Shown here in pieces: positions 10,181 through 21,222 of a DNA stretch of 64,000 bases. Both the position numbers and the translations under genes were made by a program. How positions within the stretch are numbered: position 1 is the stretch's first letter; each line of letters starts with the position of its first letter. The DNA is from Phymatolithon calcareum (Eukaryota; Rhodophyta; Florideophyceae; Hapalidiales), in NCBI GenBank assembly GCA_977006965.1, contig OZ345360.1, positions 2,232,001 through 2,296,000 of the forward strand, given 5' to 3'. Under the pieces are notes generated by a model. That model saw only the letters and a program-made list of their open reading frames with translations, was not told the DNA's origin and made no database searches.

Positions 10181-13157
10181 AGTAGCTTTCGTTTCCAACA
10201 ATTAGATGATTCTCATTCCCTCAACACTAGACCATGAATCTTATAGAAATAAACATGTCTAGTACTGGAAGTACTCTCTGAAGTTGATTCTTAAATTCGG
10301 GTGGGATACCCTCGTAGAAGGAATGAACTTGGATCGACAATAGAAACAGACGAGAAAGAGCGCCCCTTGCTCATGCAGTGCGGAGACAGACCTCTTCCCG
10401 ACATGTACTGTACACACACGTGCTCTCGGCACGCGATACACTCGGTTCATGTCAAGATACGCGTCTCCTAAGGTGCGTGCAAGAGGTAGAGAACAGGGCT
10501 TGCCGCAATAATATTTTTATTGATTGGTGAGGACAGTGCAATAGCAATAGCAATAACAGTGACGGCAACTTCTTTGCAATAAGAATTGCAATAGTAGATG
10601 AACAGCAATATGAAGGCAATATCGAAAATCTTCTTCACATTCAGGATAGATCATTATACTCTATATATAGTAAAACTTCTTGCAAAAGCTATTTAACACG
10701 GTCGCTTCTTCTATTAGACATGGCAATGGATACTGAACACTGGTTCCAATGCGCCCTCTTTCTCTGGTAGTCAGCAATTCGGGACTATACGTACTGTCGG
10801 TGACATGCGTTCGCGAATACCAGTCAATCTCTTTGCAATACGTATGGCAATAAGGTCCGACTCTTACAACAGCGCTCCAATAGAAATCTACTGCAAAATA
10901 TTGGCAATGCAATATATTGGATGCCAGCCCTGGTAGAGAAGCCAATCGGAAAGCATAAGTTCGTTGCTACAGCGGCAGTCCATCAGACAATGTGTCAAAC
11001 CAAAGCCAGCATCAATCTTGGGTGACGTATGGGCAAATCGCCCTTAATCTCGCCATCGATAGGATACAGTGCAAGCAACTTATTCCCGTCAAAAACTATT
11101 AGCCTCATCAGAGCAGGGCAAGTGATTTAAAAATGTAGACACTGTGTGCTGAAACTGGGATATGCCAGACGAGGCGTCCCACAAAACGCGGCCAGGAAAA
11201 AGAGATGTCATTCGAGAAGCCTTCGGCTTCTTTGCCTCGATTCCCTGGAGACAACTTCGGTCCTCGAAACGCGTTTAGCCCCACATTGGGAATAATGTCA
11301 AAAAATCTCTCCATAACACTCACACGTTCAACGGCCACTCATATAACTGTATTTACTGCTCACACAGCTTGTCACCACGCCACCAGCTATGGTAGGAAAG
11401 AGACCCCTAACTTCGTGCGTATTTGTCACTGCACGTGCTCACCGTTTTAGACAATTTTGTTCAACAATAACGGGATCGGGGTCTACGAGATGACCAGTGC
11501 AAGGTGAACAAAAAGCCTACTCATGCAGGCATCCTCGGTTTGAAGGCAATGTTTTTCATATTTGAAGCTGCACAATGCGGATGAGTTCTCGCGGAAATGA
11601 AATGGCTGTCTGAAACATTGTTTTGGGGAAATATAGGAAATACACAACGGTAAAAGGGAAGGATGAACGGACATACTGCACGATAAGTGACGTTTCCTCA
11701 GGTCCCTTTATTGAGAAAACGTGTGTCCTTGAAGATTTGCAACTTGAAGTTCAGGTTGCCCTCAGGATGTGCCCCTCTTATCGGAAGCTAACATCAAAGT
11801 GTGACGGCGCTTTTCTAATGAAATGAAGCTGCTCTCAAAGATTTTCCCCAGAGAAGGAATGGCGAAACTGGATGCTGGTTCTCAAGTATGCAGATCATCG
11901 CACGACCTCCCGCGGACTGGAATAGTGTGTGGCGCAGACGATCTTGTCCTGTACATCGTCTACAGTAGGGCAAACCCAGGTCGGAATAGCTTGTGAAATC
12001 CACAGTGGTGATGATTTGTACTTTACATGACAGCGGCAGAAGAACCAACAAGAATGTTACGATGCTCGGTCGAGGTGGACCTGTAGTGTTGCATGCGAAC
12101 AGGCAGCACTGGTCATCGTTAAAAGGGCGGTGAGAACTCAAGTATCTCGGGAAGTGGGTAGCAATAGAGTAGCAGAAATGTTTGTTCCGGCAGCGAGTAG
12201 GCACATGTTTTTACTGGAATTCCATTTTCGTTATCCGGCCTACTTGTCCTAAAAAGTTCAGTTGGCAGATGCTGTCTACAGCATAGTCCGACGGCTTTCA
12301 ACTGCATGATATTTGTTTATCAGAAAGTTTGTTCTTCGTAAAAGAGTGCTATTCACTGGGTTTGACTCCTACAACGATTGACTCGTCCGACGGCTGTGCA
12401 TCTTTCCCTACAGGCGTTTCTTTCTCAGTTTCCGTTGCAACTACAGTTTTTTCCTGGAAAGACACTGCGTCGCTTGCCTTCGGTGCACCTACAGTTGCTA
12501 CATCCTTCTCTGCGGCCCCTACGCCCTTCGCGTTCCTAGATTCGCTTTGTTTCTCCATAATAGGACCATTTTTCGGTTTGCAAGCCTCGCGGACATTCAT
12601 CTTGCCAAGCTCGAAATACTTTCGAAACGTGCCAATACAGCAAGAAGTCTTCATGACTTCTACCAACAACACAACATCCGGCTTAGTCAAGTTGACTGAG
12701 AATCGTTTGGGAAACTCTTTGTCAATTGCATCCGCAATCGCCTTGATATAATCATCTCTATGTGCACCAGTATTCATACGAGATTTGAACTGGATTGCGT
12801 AGGACGCTTCACCAGAAGGAAATGCATCCGCAACCACACCCACAGCCGCGGTCGCAGCATTCTCAGCTTTCGCATAGCATGTCGAGTGTACAGGGATAAT
12901 CTTGATGCAGAATCTACAGCCAGGTGACTGTGACGTTTGCGCCTTCTGAAGAATGCTCTCTGCAACCGCTTCGAGATCAATGCGACGGTCATCGATACGA
13001 ACGAATATCGAGCCGCTCACGTTGACGTCGACACGAGTGAAAATGCTCTTCTTGGGATGTTTCAGCGAGTTTAACTCTTCCTTCAGCGATTCGGCCACAT
13101 CGGCAGCAGTAGTTTGCTTTGCGACCGGTGCGTTCGTCGTCCCATCACTATCTTGAG
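9600..13157. repeat. segmental duplication, copy B
   Basis: Direct repeat of 1-4188. It lacks the 947-1715 insertion of copy A and carries the hAT-like MITE at 10494-10932. Since copy B runs on into an intact TAN1 gene while copy A stops inside the gene, copy B is the likely parental locus and copy A the truncated derivative. The spacer 10941-12348 has no gene; its conserved minus-strand frame at 11108-11338 (MERFFDIIPNVGLNAFRG...) is nearly identical in copy A, but the identity is equally high at silent positions and outside the frame. Confidence 0.85.
10494..10932. mobile_element. hAT-like MITE (439 bp) with 8-bp target duplication
   Basis: The insert begins CAGGGCTTGCC and ends GGCCAGCCCTG-like (last bases GCCAGCCCTG), giving terminal inverted repeats CAGGGCTKGC. 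It is flanked by a perfect 8-bp duplication GTAGAGAA (10486-10493 and 10933-10940). Copy A of the segmental duplication has the unoccupied site GTAGAGAA once, near 1935. TIR starting CAGGG plus an 8-bp target duplication is the hAT signature. The interior is AT-rich, has many GCAATA-type repeats that could be transposase-binding sites, and has no coding capacity. Confidence 0.9.
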
Positions 13158-13578
13158 CCGCTGTCGAGTTAGCAGCCGCGCTTGCACCGGCACTGTCTCC
13201 GGTATCAGTGGTGGCGCCTATCGGCGTGACGGCGCCCGGTTCGCTTGTTCCCGCGAGCTCAACTTGCGATTTTGGCTGATCGACAACTGGTTTGTCCGTG
13301 TTTACCACACCCTTCTGCACGGCGGGGTGTGCACCAAATGTGGGCTGCTGCTGTGCAGTCAGAGCGTCGACGTCGATGTGCTGGTGCAGAAGGATTAGGG
13401 CATCGCGAAAGCATTGAACTTCGTGCTTTGGAGTGCATGAAATGAGAAATCCGCGCGCGCCATTGCCGAGATCTCGACGCTGTGTGGTCGAGGAGTGCTG
13501 CTTGTAACGTTGGCGTTTTCTCTTTCGCGACTCCCCGTTCTTTTCTCCCGCGCGCTTCCCTGCTGCCGTAGTGCTCAT
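12349..13578 (-). CDS. TAN1: THUMP-domain tRNA acetylation factor TAN1/THUMPD1
   Basis: Single-exon, 409 residues from the ATG at 13578. Known role of the family: adaptor that presents tRNA-Ser and tRNA-Leu to the acetyltransferase Kre33/NAT10 for N4-acetylcytidine at position 12. Visible parts: a basic N-terminus (KRKRQRYKQH), the family entry motif RGFLISCTPKHEVQCFRDAL, a low-complexity linker of about 90 residues, then the THUMP domain with CIKIIPVHSTCYAKAENA, YAIQFKSRMNTGAHRDDYI, VNLTKPDVVLLVEVMKTSCCIG and RKYFELGKMNVREA. A Lys/Glu/Ala-rich tail follows, as in animal THUMPD1. The frame is open 81 bp further upstream, but the ATG chosen leads directly into the conserved start. Divergent neighbours are absent; a broken 3' copy lies at 3379-4188. 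Confidence 0.88.
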   Translation of the reverse strand: MSTTAAGKRAGEKNGESRKRKRQRYKQHSSTTQRRDLGNGARGFLISCTPKHEVQCFRDALILLHQHIDVDALTAQQQPTFGAHPAVQKGVVNTDKPVVDQPKSQVELAGTSEPGAVTPIGATTDTGDSAGASAAANSTAAQDSDGTTNAPVAKQTTAADVAESLKEELNSLKHPKKSIFTRVDVNVSGSIFVRIDDRRIDLEAVAESILQKAQTSQSPGCRFCIKIIPVHSTCYAKAENAATAAVGVVADAFPSGEASYAIQFKSRMNTGAHRDDYIKAIADAIDKEFPKRFSVNLTKPDVVLLVEVMKTSCCIGTFRKYFELGKMNVREACKPKNGPIMEKQSESRNAKGVGAAEKDVATVGAPKASDAVSFQEKTVVATETEKETPVGKDAQPSDESIVVGVKPSE

Positions 13579-13991
13579 CACGTAGAGTTGAGAGCCGCTA
13601 GAATGGGGAGAGGACTTGTGAATCCGTGAGCAGGGGATTCTGGCTCGTGGGCTGGGCAACTAGAAATTAACATTAAAAATCCTATAGGTGCGGATGTTGA
13701 TTTTTCCTAATTTTTACGGAAAGCATGCACGGTATAAAACTTTTTGTAGGAAGCATCCTAAATTAGTGTCTCTTGAGTCATGTCCCCAGCCCTTCTCACT
13801 TCACAGCGGCGAGGAGGAAACCTTCATAGAAGTCTTGTCTTGTGGTACGTTTGGATTTTCGTTTTACTCCACCTGGGTCACGCTGCCCCACTTATTCTAC
13901 GCTGCAAAGCTCTCAAGCTCCACAAACCTACGACAGCATGTGAGAAGAGAAAAATATTGTATTCGTCCTCCGATGGTTTCTTGTGTCACCA

Positions 13992-15881
13992 TCAATGTTT
14001 AAAGTGCCGCATTCCTGTGAACACTACCGCAAGATCCCTCTCGTCCGCCGCGGCGATAACTTCAAGGTCTCTTTTCGACCCGCCGGGCTGGATGACGGCG
14101 GTCGCCCCGGCATCAGCCGCTGCAATAAGCCCGTCCGCAAACGGGAAGAAAGCGTCCGACGCAACAACGCAACCGCGAGTTCGACTTTCCTCTTCTTCTG
14201 CCTGAGATGAAGCCTCATCTGCCTTCCATGCAGCGATTCTCGACGCGTCTACTCTACTCATCTGTCCCGCCCCGGTGCCGACGGATGTGAGATTCTTTAC
14301 ATAAACGATGGCGTTCGACTTTACGTGCTTGCACACCTTCCATGCGAAAAGGAGGTTCTTCATTTCGTCGTCTGTGGGTGCCCGCTTGGACACAACCTGT
14401 ATCTCATCGGGTGTCCTTGTGCCATTGTCCCGCGTTTGCACCAGCACACCGCTCCGCACCGACTTGAAAACTATACCGCTTTCCGCTTTGTCCGGCATGC
14501 CCCCAGTGAGAAGGACACGCAGATTCTTTTTCTTGCTCAAAATCGCGAGCGCCTCTGAGGTTGCATCCGGTGCAATAACTACCTCAGTAAACACTTTGGT
14601 GATTTCCTCCGCCACATGCTTGTCAACTATGGTGTTGAACGCGACAATGCCCCCAAATGCTGACACGGGATCGCACGCTAATGCGCGGAGGTATGCATCC
14701 TGTGCTGTAACCCCAAGCGCAACACCGCAAGGATTAGCGTGTTTGATAATGGCGCACACAGGCTCATCTTGGTCGAATTCAGAGACGAGTTCGAATGCGG
14801 CATCAGTATCGGAAATGTTGTTGTAGCTTAGCGCCTTACCCTGTACCTGTTCGGCGGTGGCCACGCCGGGCTCGTCCTTGACCAGCGAGTTACCGGGGTT
14901 AACTGTGTAAAACGCCGCCAACTGATGTGGATTTTCGCCATAGCGCAAGGTTTGCTTGCGCGTCGCAGGGAGGAGAAGACCGTTTGGAAAGGGTTCGCTA
15001 TCCTCTATTGCGAATCGGTTCGCAACTGCAGCGTCATATGCAGCGAGACGGGAGAAAGCGACACCAGCGAAACGTTTGCGTAATTGTTCAGAGGTCTGAC
15101 CGTCATTCTCCTCCAGCTCGGTCATCACCTCGTAGTATTGCCGTTGGTCTGTGACAACAGTGACAAAACGGAAATTTTTGGCCGCTCCGCGCACCATAGA
15201 CGGACCCCCGACATCGATATTCTTGATGCATTCTTCAAAGGATGCTCCTTTTCTCACAGTCTTTTCGAAAGGATAAAGATTGACAATCAACATGTCGATG
15301 GGGAGAATGTCATGATCTTCCATTGCAGCCACGTGCAGTTCATTATCGCGCACGGAAAGAAGACCGCCGTGGATCTTCGGATGCAGGGTCTTAACTCGTC
15401 CGTCCATCATTTCCGGGAAGCCTGTGTAATCGGCGACTTCCCGGACAGGGATGCCCGCCTCGCGCAGAGCGTTGAAAGTACCGCCTGTGGAGATGAGCTC
15501 GACATCCTTCTCGATGAGCGCCTGTGCGAGTCCTGCAAGTGATGTCTTATCTGACACTGAGATGAGGGCTCGACGAATTCGGACAAGGCCGGGATCTGAC
15601 TTTGCAGCGATGTCCTGCCCCCGGGTTTCGTCCTTTGACTCAACATCTTGAGGTATCGTGGTCCCGCTGGCGGACGGGCCTGTAGGTTCCATTGCGCAGC
15701 GTGTGATGGGTCGAACGACGGGGTGATGCGGTCGGTTGTATTGGCGAGTCGGGAAGGAGGAGTTGCGGAGATTAGAGTGCAAGATTGGGGTAAGAAAGGC
15801 GCACGGCATGTCTTCTCTGCTTGCGGTGTTCGGTAGAGTGGGAAGCACGTTTGATCGTCTTAGCCGCCTTTGAATGGCCAT
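13992..15881 (-). CDS. purH: bifunctional AICAR transformylase / IMP cyclohydrolase
   Basis: Catalyses the last two steps of IMP synthesis. The MGS-like cyclohydrolase domain begins about residue 105 ([41 protein letters not shown]), followed by the transformylase domain with RYGENPHQ, the catalytic Lys-His of [30 protein letters not shown] and QPGGSKRD. It ends FTGMRHFKH, a full-length bacterial/plant-type terminus. The 100-residue N-terminal extension is rich in Ser, Arg and Pro and nearly free of acidic residues, consistent with an organellar (probably plastid) transit peptide. The first in-frame ATG is at 15881; a second at 15809 would also give a good transit peptide. Single exon, 629 residues. 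Confidence 0.95.
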   Translation of the reverse strand: MAIQRRLRRSNVLPTLPNTASREDMPCAFLTPILHSNLRNSSFPTRQYNRPHHPVVRPITRCAMEPTGPSASGTTIPQDVESKDETRGQDIAAKSDPGLVRIRRALISVSDKTSLAGLAQALIEKDVELISTGGTFNALREAGIPVREVADYTGFPEMMDGRVKTLHPKIHGGLLSVRDNELHVAAMEDHDILPIDMLIVNLYPFEKTVRKGASFEECIKNIDVGGPSMVRGAAKNFRFVTVVTDQRQYYEVMTELEENDGQTSEQLRKRFAGVAFSRLAAYDAAVANRFAIEDSEPFPNGLLLPATRKQTLRYGENPHQLAAFYTVNPGNSLVKDEPGVATAEQVQGKALSYNNISDTDAAFELVSEFDQDEPVCAIIKHANPCGVALGVTAQDAYLRALACDPVSAFGGIVAFNTIVDKHVAEEITKVFTEVVIAPDATSEALAILSKKKNLRVLLTGGMPDKAESGIVFKSVRSGVLVQTRDNGTRTPDEIQVVSKRAPTDDEMKNLLFAWKVCKHVKSNAIVYVKNLTSVGTGAGQMSRVDASRIAAWKADEASSQAEEEESRTRGCVVASDAFFPFADGLIAAADAGATAVIQPGGSKRDLEVIAAADERDLAVVFTGMRHFKH

Positions 15882-16812
15882 GTGGACTAAATGGACTGGG
15901 CGTTGACCGATAGCACGTGGTGGCCGAGTAACGATGAAGCCAGCTGACCTGGAAGGCAAGAAAAAATTTTGCAGCTCGCACTCGGATCGAGCTGCAACGG
16001 CGAAGTTCTGTTTCACTGAGGTATGAGCAATGATGATTCGGGAACATATAATTTTCTATACTTTTTGAGTTTAGCTCTTTATTTCATGACCGACAACCAA
16101 TCACAAACGGGGAAAATCTACCGCGAGATTTCGGTACATGAGGGATGCGCGCTCAGCAACATCCGCGGATCGGGTTGGAAGTATCGCCATCCCGTTGGCG
16201 TCGTCTCGCTAGGGGTGCGGATAGCTTATCAATCGTCATTGCTAGGCATACAATAGAACTCTGTCCTCCGCGACCAAAGCATAGCCAGTAGTCACTGAGA
16301 AGAGTGGATACATAGGGATCTATCTGGATCTGCCTCCTTGCCTGATGCGTCTGTGCACTCAAGGACACTACAGTAACACCTGCACGATACACCTGGTACC
16401 GGCCTTTGCGATGCGCTACCGGAAATAGTGCAAGTTCAGGCTTCTAAATATGACTGCTTTTGCAAATGGACATCACAGCCAGCCCAGAATGCTGCGGATG
16501 CAATGATTTGCCTGGGGTTCATTTTTCTCACTCGCGCAGAAGTGAGTTATAGTGTTCGCGTGATAAGCATAAGTACATATACGTTTCCGCTTGTTACAGT
16601 TGATGCTGTCTCTAGGTTCTTCAATGCCATTGTGGGAATGAAAATTGAGTTCCAATCGATGTCGTCGGAGGATGGATGGACGCTAATCTAATGCCTAACT
16701 TAAGACAAAAAGAACAACCATTGTTTAACCTTAATAAGAGCACATTGATGTCTTCCTCTTCAAACTGCAAAACGCAGACAAGATGTCTTAATTCTGAGCG
16801 ATGGAGAGGTGC
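15882..16812. other. intergenic upstream of purH
   Basis: No supported gene. The purH frame stays open to 16016 on the minus strand without a further ATG. Nothing repetitive was recognised. Confidence 0.4.
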
Positions 16813-17058
16813 TCAAATTGTCGGTGGTGGGCGGTTTTGCGCAGAAGAGGTGCGCGTGTACTGGATCACGGCATGCATGTCTTCGAGATTTTGCAGCATT
16901 TCCTCGTATTGCACTACTGTAGTTGCCGCAACTCGAATTACCATCAGGTAATCCTCCTTTGTCTGCTCCGTGACTAATCCTTCCTTCTGGCAAGAATCTC
17001 TTCGCCCGGATTTGGCAGGCCACATCAGCATCGAAAATATAAGAGAGACATTGTGCAT
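16813..17058 (-). CDS. possible small ORF or 3' exon, unrecognised
   Basis: The minus strand reads protein-like sequence over about 55 residues (TKEDYLMVIRVAATTVVQYEEMLQNLEDMHAVIQYTRTS) ending in a stop near 16813. A CAG that could be a splice acceptor lies just upstream (TTGCCAG before AAGGAAGG). It follows the RING ligase gene in the same orientation at 80 bp. No family was recognised, and it may be a fragment or chance frame. Confidence 0.22.
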   Translation of the reverse strand: MHNVSLIFSMLMWPAKSGRRDSCQKEGLVTEQTKEDYLMVIRVAATTVVQYEEMLQNLEDMHAVIQYTRTSSAQNRPPPTI

Positions 17059-17139
17059 ACAAATACCCCCTGTTGTTTTATTTTGCCCAAATAAGCTTCT
17101 TATTTTCTTTTTTCGCCTGCCAACATGAATAATGTTGAA

Positions 17140-19620
17140 CTATGGCGGAGGAACTGGGCGCCGACATAAGGCACACTCCAACCTAACTTCCAACCATCGC
17201 TCCAGGCAATGCGAATGGAAAAAGTGATTGCAAGGTGTCACCATTCTCTCTCGTGAATGCACCAGCACACTCTCCATGCAAATACAGCACTCCCTACGCT
17301 GCTCAGGAGTCACAAGGGGCTCGTTCTCGCCCTTTTCATCTCCATTTTGTGCCTCGATATCCACATCCCCTGGGTCATCTTCCACAAAAATCGGACGGTA
17401 GTAGTCGTACTTCTCCGGCAGCAGTGCCTTGGGGATGAACCAACGCGGCCCAAACTTGTATTGAGACAGAAGAATGAGTGCTTGGGTTGCCATCCATCCC
17501 ACCAGCGTCAACGCCGTCCACGGCAGAGGTTGAATGTGCAGAAAGTTCTTGGGGCAGCCCCAGAAGTACAACGGAATTGCGAGTCTGGTGATGCTCGTTC
17601 CCAGAATATACATGGGAAGCAGGGGCCGTCTATGGTCTTCCACAATGTTCAGCACGATTTGTGGTACCCAGAATGAATAGAGGGCGAATATAAAAATCCG
17701 CAGATGATCTTGTAGCTGATACAACAGGAACAATCCCACTAATAACGAACCGTAAAACCGGGAGTACAACATAGACAATTCTCGCCTCATCGCTTCCCAT
17801 CCTTCTGAAAATCCCGACGGCCGACGCGCCTTCCATATCAGCAGCATCCATCGCATTAAAAATATCGAAAAGCAGATAAATTTGAAAAATGCCGCCGTCG
17901 CAAACGCGTTGAACAGGGTCTGCACAGCAATTCCCAGTGTAAGATGACCCAAACAAAGGTAAGAGTCCGCCACTGCTTGAAGTCCTACTGTCATTAACGA
18001 CACACGGCTCGCACCTGCTTGAGTTGACGTCATTTCCATTTGCCGAATCAGCACAATCACTTGCGTGAAGGCCACCACAGTCACAAGAAGCGTATAATTA
18101 ATCGCCTTAACAAACAACGTCTCTGTGTCTAGAGTCGACAATTCAATTTCGATATTCGTGTCACATCTCTCAGACACAAACTTCCCCGTCATTTTCACCA
18201 TTTCCTCCTGCCCGGTACCCTGTTCCTGTGCAATGCGGTTCCGTCCACTATGCCTTTGAAGAAAATTGGATCTCCTCGCAATCTCTAGACTTCTCCCAAG
18301 CTCGGAGTTTTTGGCAAGTTCTGAGTATCGCGCATTGCCGCCAAAGCTTTCATAGCGGCCACCGCTATTCTTTTCAGCTTGATTACCCGGTGTACCCAAC
18401 GCCCCAAAATCGAGACCACGCGGCGGTTTATCCATGTATACGTCCTGCTTTACATTGAAAACAGCAGAGAATGGACATTGTGTAGCAACAGTAACCAGTC
18501 TTGACGAAACAGAGCGTTGACCGGATGTCTTATGCCATTTCGAATACGCCGCACGAAACTGCGCAATAAACTTTTCCTCCGTTACTTTTCCTTCCTCCAG
18601 CGCGGCCATCTGTTCGTCGGTGTGGTGTGTTGCGAACTCTGCATATAAACGCTTGAGGATCGTCTCTATTTCCTCGCCATGAGAATCACCAACTGCCACA
18701 ATGAGTCCAGTTTTCCACTCATATACACCGACGAGTGGGAGTGAGACGTCTTGTGGAGTACGGTACACTCCGTTGCGGAACAACAAATCACCGAACACAA
18801 CGTTGAGGGAGTCGTAAAAAGTCGGGTGATTCTGGAGCGGTAATAAGGCGAAACCTGTTTTTGTAGTAAAAGCAAACTTGGTTTCATATCGAACTTCCGA
18901 ACTGTTGCCTGCTGTAGTGTTGCTTGTTGTACTGACAGCAGGGCGAGCGGAGGCATGGCCGTCCAGAAGATTGTCAAATCGGTGTGGAGAGGTTTGCACA
19001 TTTGTGCTTGAGGAGACAGGCTTATCTATCCGCGGCGGAGCGGGATGCAAGACGACGGGAATGGTGTGGAACGGTACGTCATTTTCGCTTGATACCTTCC
19101 ACTGACCGTCATAAATGCGCTCCAGATTTCGCGGGTATCGCAAGTTGCTCGACTGTTGATCATTGGCGGTAGTCCCGTCATTATGCATAGAGGCGCGCAA
19201 GGACTCAAAGTGAGTGTTTTGACGTTCTGCAATGTGGGCGGAGAGGGCGGAGGGATGTTGAGAACTCCAAATAATTTCGCCGGTGGGACGGGTGAGCGGG
19301 GTTACCGCATGCTCAAGATAGTACGCTTTGCCTACATGTTGTGAATCACCGTGGGAAACGTACGGGGGTAGCGGCTCGGCATGGGGAGCGCTGACGCCGT
19401 GCACCTTGACGGCCCGGTTTGATAAGCAAAGGAAAAACCAGGTGACGCAGAGAACGACGACGAGACGCGCGGTGCTTGAGGAAAACTCCGGAGATATACC
19501 AAAGACAGGTTGTTGAGGTATTCGCCGGTACGAAAGACGGCGCGGGGCTGCGTCTACGGACGGCTCCCGCAGAGATGGGGATGGGTCAGAACGGGAGTTG
19601 GCGTGAATTGTGGTGCGCAT
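17140..19620 (-). CDS. multispanning RING-H2 E3 ubiquitin ligase, TUL1/FLY-like
   Basis: Single exon, 826 residues from the first ATG (19620); the frame is open upstream but without an ATG. A signal-anchor-like segment (LVVVLCVTWFFLCLSN) near residue 40 is followed by a long lumenal part and a cluster of membrane segments (YTLLVTVVAFTQVIVLI, FFKFICFSIFLMRWMLLIW, LLVGLFLLYQL and others). The last 60 residues are a RING-H2 finger: CCICME, CNHFFHSHC, CALC. This architecture, with RVSLMTVGLQAVADSYLCLGHL between membrane spans, matches yeast Tul1 (Golgi Dsc complex) and plant FLY1/FLY2. By family it would ubiquitinate Golgi/endosomal membrane proteins. A pogo-like MITE is inserted about 220 bp upstream of the start. 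Confidence 0.85.
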   Translation of the reverse strand: MRTTIHANSRSDPSPSLREPSVDAAPRRLSYRRIPQQPVFGISPEFSSSTARLVVVLCVTWFFLCLSNRAVKVHGVSAPHAEPLPPYVSHGDSQHVGKAYYLEHAVTPLTRPTGEIIWSSQHPSALSAHIAERQNTHFESLRASMHNDGTTANDQQSSNLRYPRNLERIYDGQWKVSSENDVPFHTIPVVLHPAPPRIDKPVSSSTNVQTSPHRFDNLLDGHASARPAVSTTSNTTAGNSSEVRYETKFAFTTKTGFALLPLQNHPTFYDSLNVVFGDLLFRNGVYRTPQDVSLPLVGVYEWKTGLIVAVGDSHGEEIETILKRLYAEFATHHTDEQMAALEEGKVTEEKFIAQFRAAYSKWHKTSGQRSVSSRLVTVATQCPFSAVFNVKQDVYMDKPPRGLDFGALGTPGNQAEKNSGGRYESFGGNARYSELAKNSELGRSLEIARRSNFLQRHSGRNRIAQEQGTGQEEMVKMTGKFVSERCDTNIEIELSTLDTETLFVKAINYTLLVTVVAFTQVIVLIRQMEMTSTQAGASRVSLMTVGLQAVADSYLCLGHLTLGIAVQTLFNAFATAAFFKFICFSIFLMRWMLLIWKARRPSGFSEGWEAMRRELSMLYSRFYGSLLVGLFLLYQLQDHLRIFIFALYSFWVPQIVLNIVEDHRRPLLPMYILGTSITRLAIPLYFWGCPKNFLHIQPLPWTALTLVGWMATQALILLSQYKFGPRWFIPKALLPEKYDYYRPIFVEDDPGDVDIEAQNGDEKGENEPLVTPEQRRECCICMESVLVHSRERMVTPCNHFFHSHCLERWLEVRLECALCRRPVPPP

Positions 19621-19842
19621 CGCTGCGCAAATGACAACAGGAAGCGAAAAGATAACGCAGTGGATGGAGGCCTTCAAAGCTCCCAGGTACGCAGGAAAGG
19701 GCCGTGCTTTGTTAGGTGGCGACGATGTCACCCTTGAAGGGCAAAGTGCGCCCGAGGTGTTGGGATGTGAGCGCGCTTCACAGACATGAAGAACTTTACC
19801 TTGCTGCAGGACAAAATCGTGCCGAAGGCCAAAATGTGTGTA

Positions 19843-20240
19843 CAGTCCGACCTCGATAAATGGAACCTCTTTTTTAGAATAACCTCGGTTAGCAGCATAA
19901 TCGAGTGCTCCACGAAAACCGTATCCGCCTAAATTTAACGAAAATTAAAGGATTCTAGAATATTTGATAGGAGCATTACTTCATGTTCGAGGTCACGGGG
20001 CATACCTTAAATTTTGTTATAATTTTGTTTAGCGTACACGGAGCATATCCTCACTCGTAGAATACTGTAAGTACTTTTCATGTTTCTCCTGCCATTGGCA
20101 TACAGTACAGTAGAATATGGCTACTGTTCGGCACACGTGTGATCCAAAACTTATGATTCAAAATTCGACTTGAGAATAACCTCGATTTTGAGAATATTGG
20201 ACCATTCCACATTGCCCATCCATTTATCGAGGTCTGACTG
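19843..20240. mobile_element. pogo/Tigger-like MITE, 398 bp
   Basis: Terminal inverted repeats of about 22 bp with one mismatch (CAGTCCGACCTCGATAAATG at the left, CAGTCAGACCTCGATAAATG as reverse complement of the right) with TA on both outer sides (19841-19842, 20241-20242). Subterminal ACCTCGGTTA and AAGAGGTTCC motifs match the larger element at 6288-7580 in inverted orientation. No coding capacity. It lies in the upstream region of the TUL1-like gene and may alter its promoter. Confidence 0.82.
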
Positions 20241-20858
20241 TAGTATGATGACTTCTCAGATTTTTGGAAGAACCGGAAACTGTCATTGGATCATACCAAT
20301 GAAACAGCAATCGTGTCGTGCTTCCCAGCACAAACCCTGATGCAAAGGTAGACGCCTGAATTGGTGTACGCATATTTTTAGCCAGCACCTGAATTTGATC
20401 GTAATATAATTTATCACCAACTTTTTTGTACTGATATATCAATAACCTTCTCATCTTGATGTTACATCACTGCTATAATACATCAATGCTTATCATAAAA
20501 GAACTTCTTTCGAATTTTCTGCCGAAGTACTATGATACACGTATCTAAATCGTAGTGAGCTAAAACATTCTTTGATGTGTGATATTTCACATGTATATTA
20601 TTTTGATATATTTTTAAATCATCAGTTACTGATATTGATTGATTTGAGCTCGAGCTTCCCATTCTCGTCGAAAGAGAACTTTTTCCGCAGCGGGCCTACA
20701 GGAGGGCTAGGCTTTTTAAAGCCAGGCCCGCTAGACTCTTATCGTAAACATGCAAGATGCAGTGCCAATTTCGTGTCCCTTAAACTCCAAATTTTCATTG
20801 TCCTTGCTCATTGCCTTGACAAACAGAATCTGTGCAATTCACAAAAACATTGAATGGG

Positions 20859-20953
20859 TTGTACCCTGGGCGCATATTTGAGTTTGTCACCATCTTCATT
20901 AAAATGTAATGAATGAAGATGGTGGCAAAGTCATATATGCGCCCAAGGTACAA
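20859..20953. repeat. 95-bp foldback element
   Basis: Two 42-bp arms (20859-20900 and 20912-20953) are inverted repeats with about four mismatches, separated by an 11-bp loop. The arms begin TTGTACC and end CATCTTCATT. No target duplication is evident. It may be a minimal MITE or a transcribed hairpin. Confidence 0.75.
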
Positions 20954-21222
20954 TCCGTGCTGTGTATACGCTTCCTGTAATACTGTTTTCCAATGCCAAA
21001 TACTATACTCTTCAGGGCCACCGCGCGCCCTGCTTACCAGCGTGTAGCATCGCCCCTGTGTCGCAGTGGGTCCAGAGCACCCTCATCTGTACTTCCCACA
21101 AGAGTTATACAAGGGTATACGTAATGCTCTTCCAAAGTGAGTACTGTAGAGATGAACAGTACTTTTGTAAAAACTTTAAATGTGGTTCATACTTGCATCC
21201 ATGCCACCTGCAGTAGTGTGCT

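Noticed and set aside
10661-10945. 94-codon minus-strand ORF
   Set aside because: It lies inside the hAT-like MITE and extends across its terminal repeat; no conserved features.
11108-11338. 76-codon minus-strand ORF conserved in both duplication copies (also 2103-2333)
   Set aside because: Conservation extends equally outside the frame and to silent positions, so the identity reflects recent shared DNA and not coding constraint.
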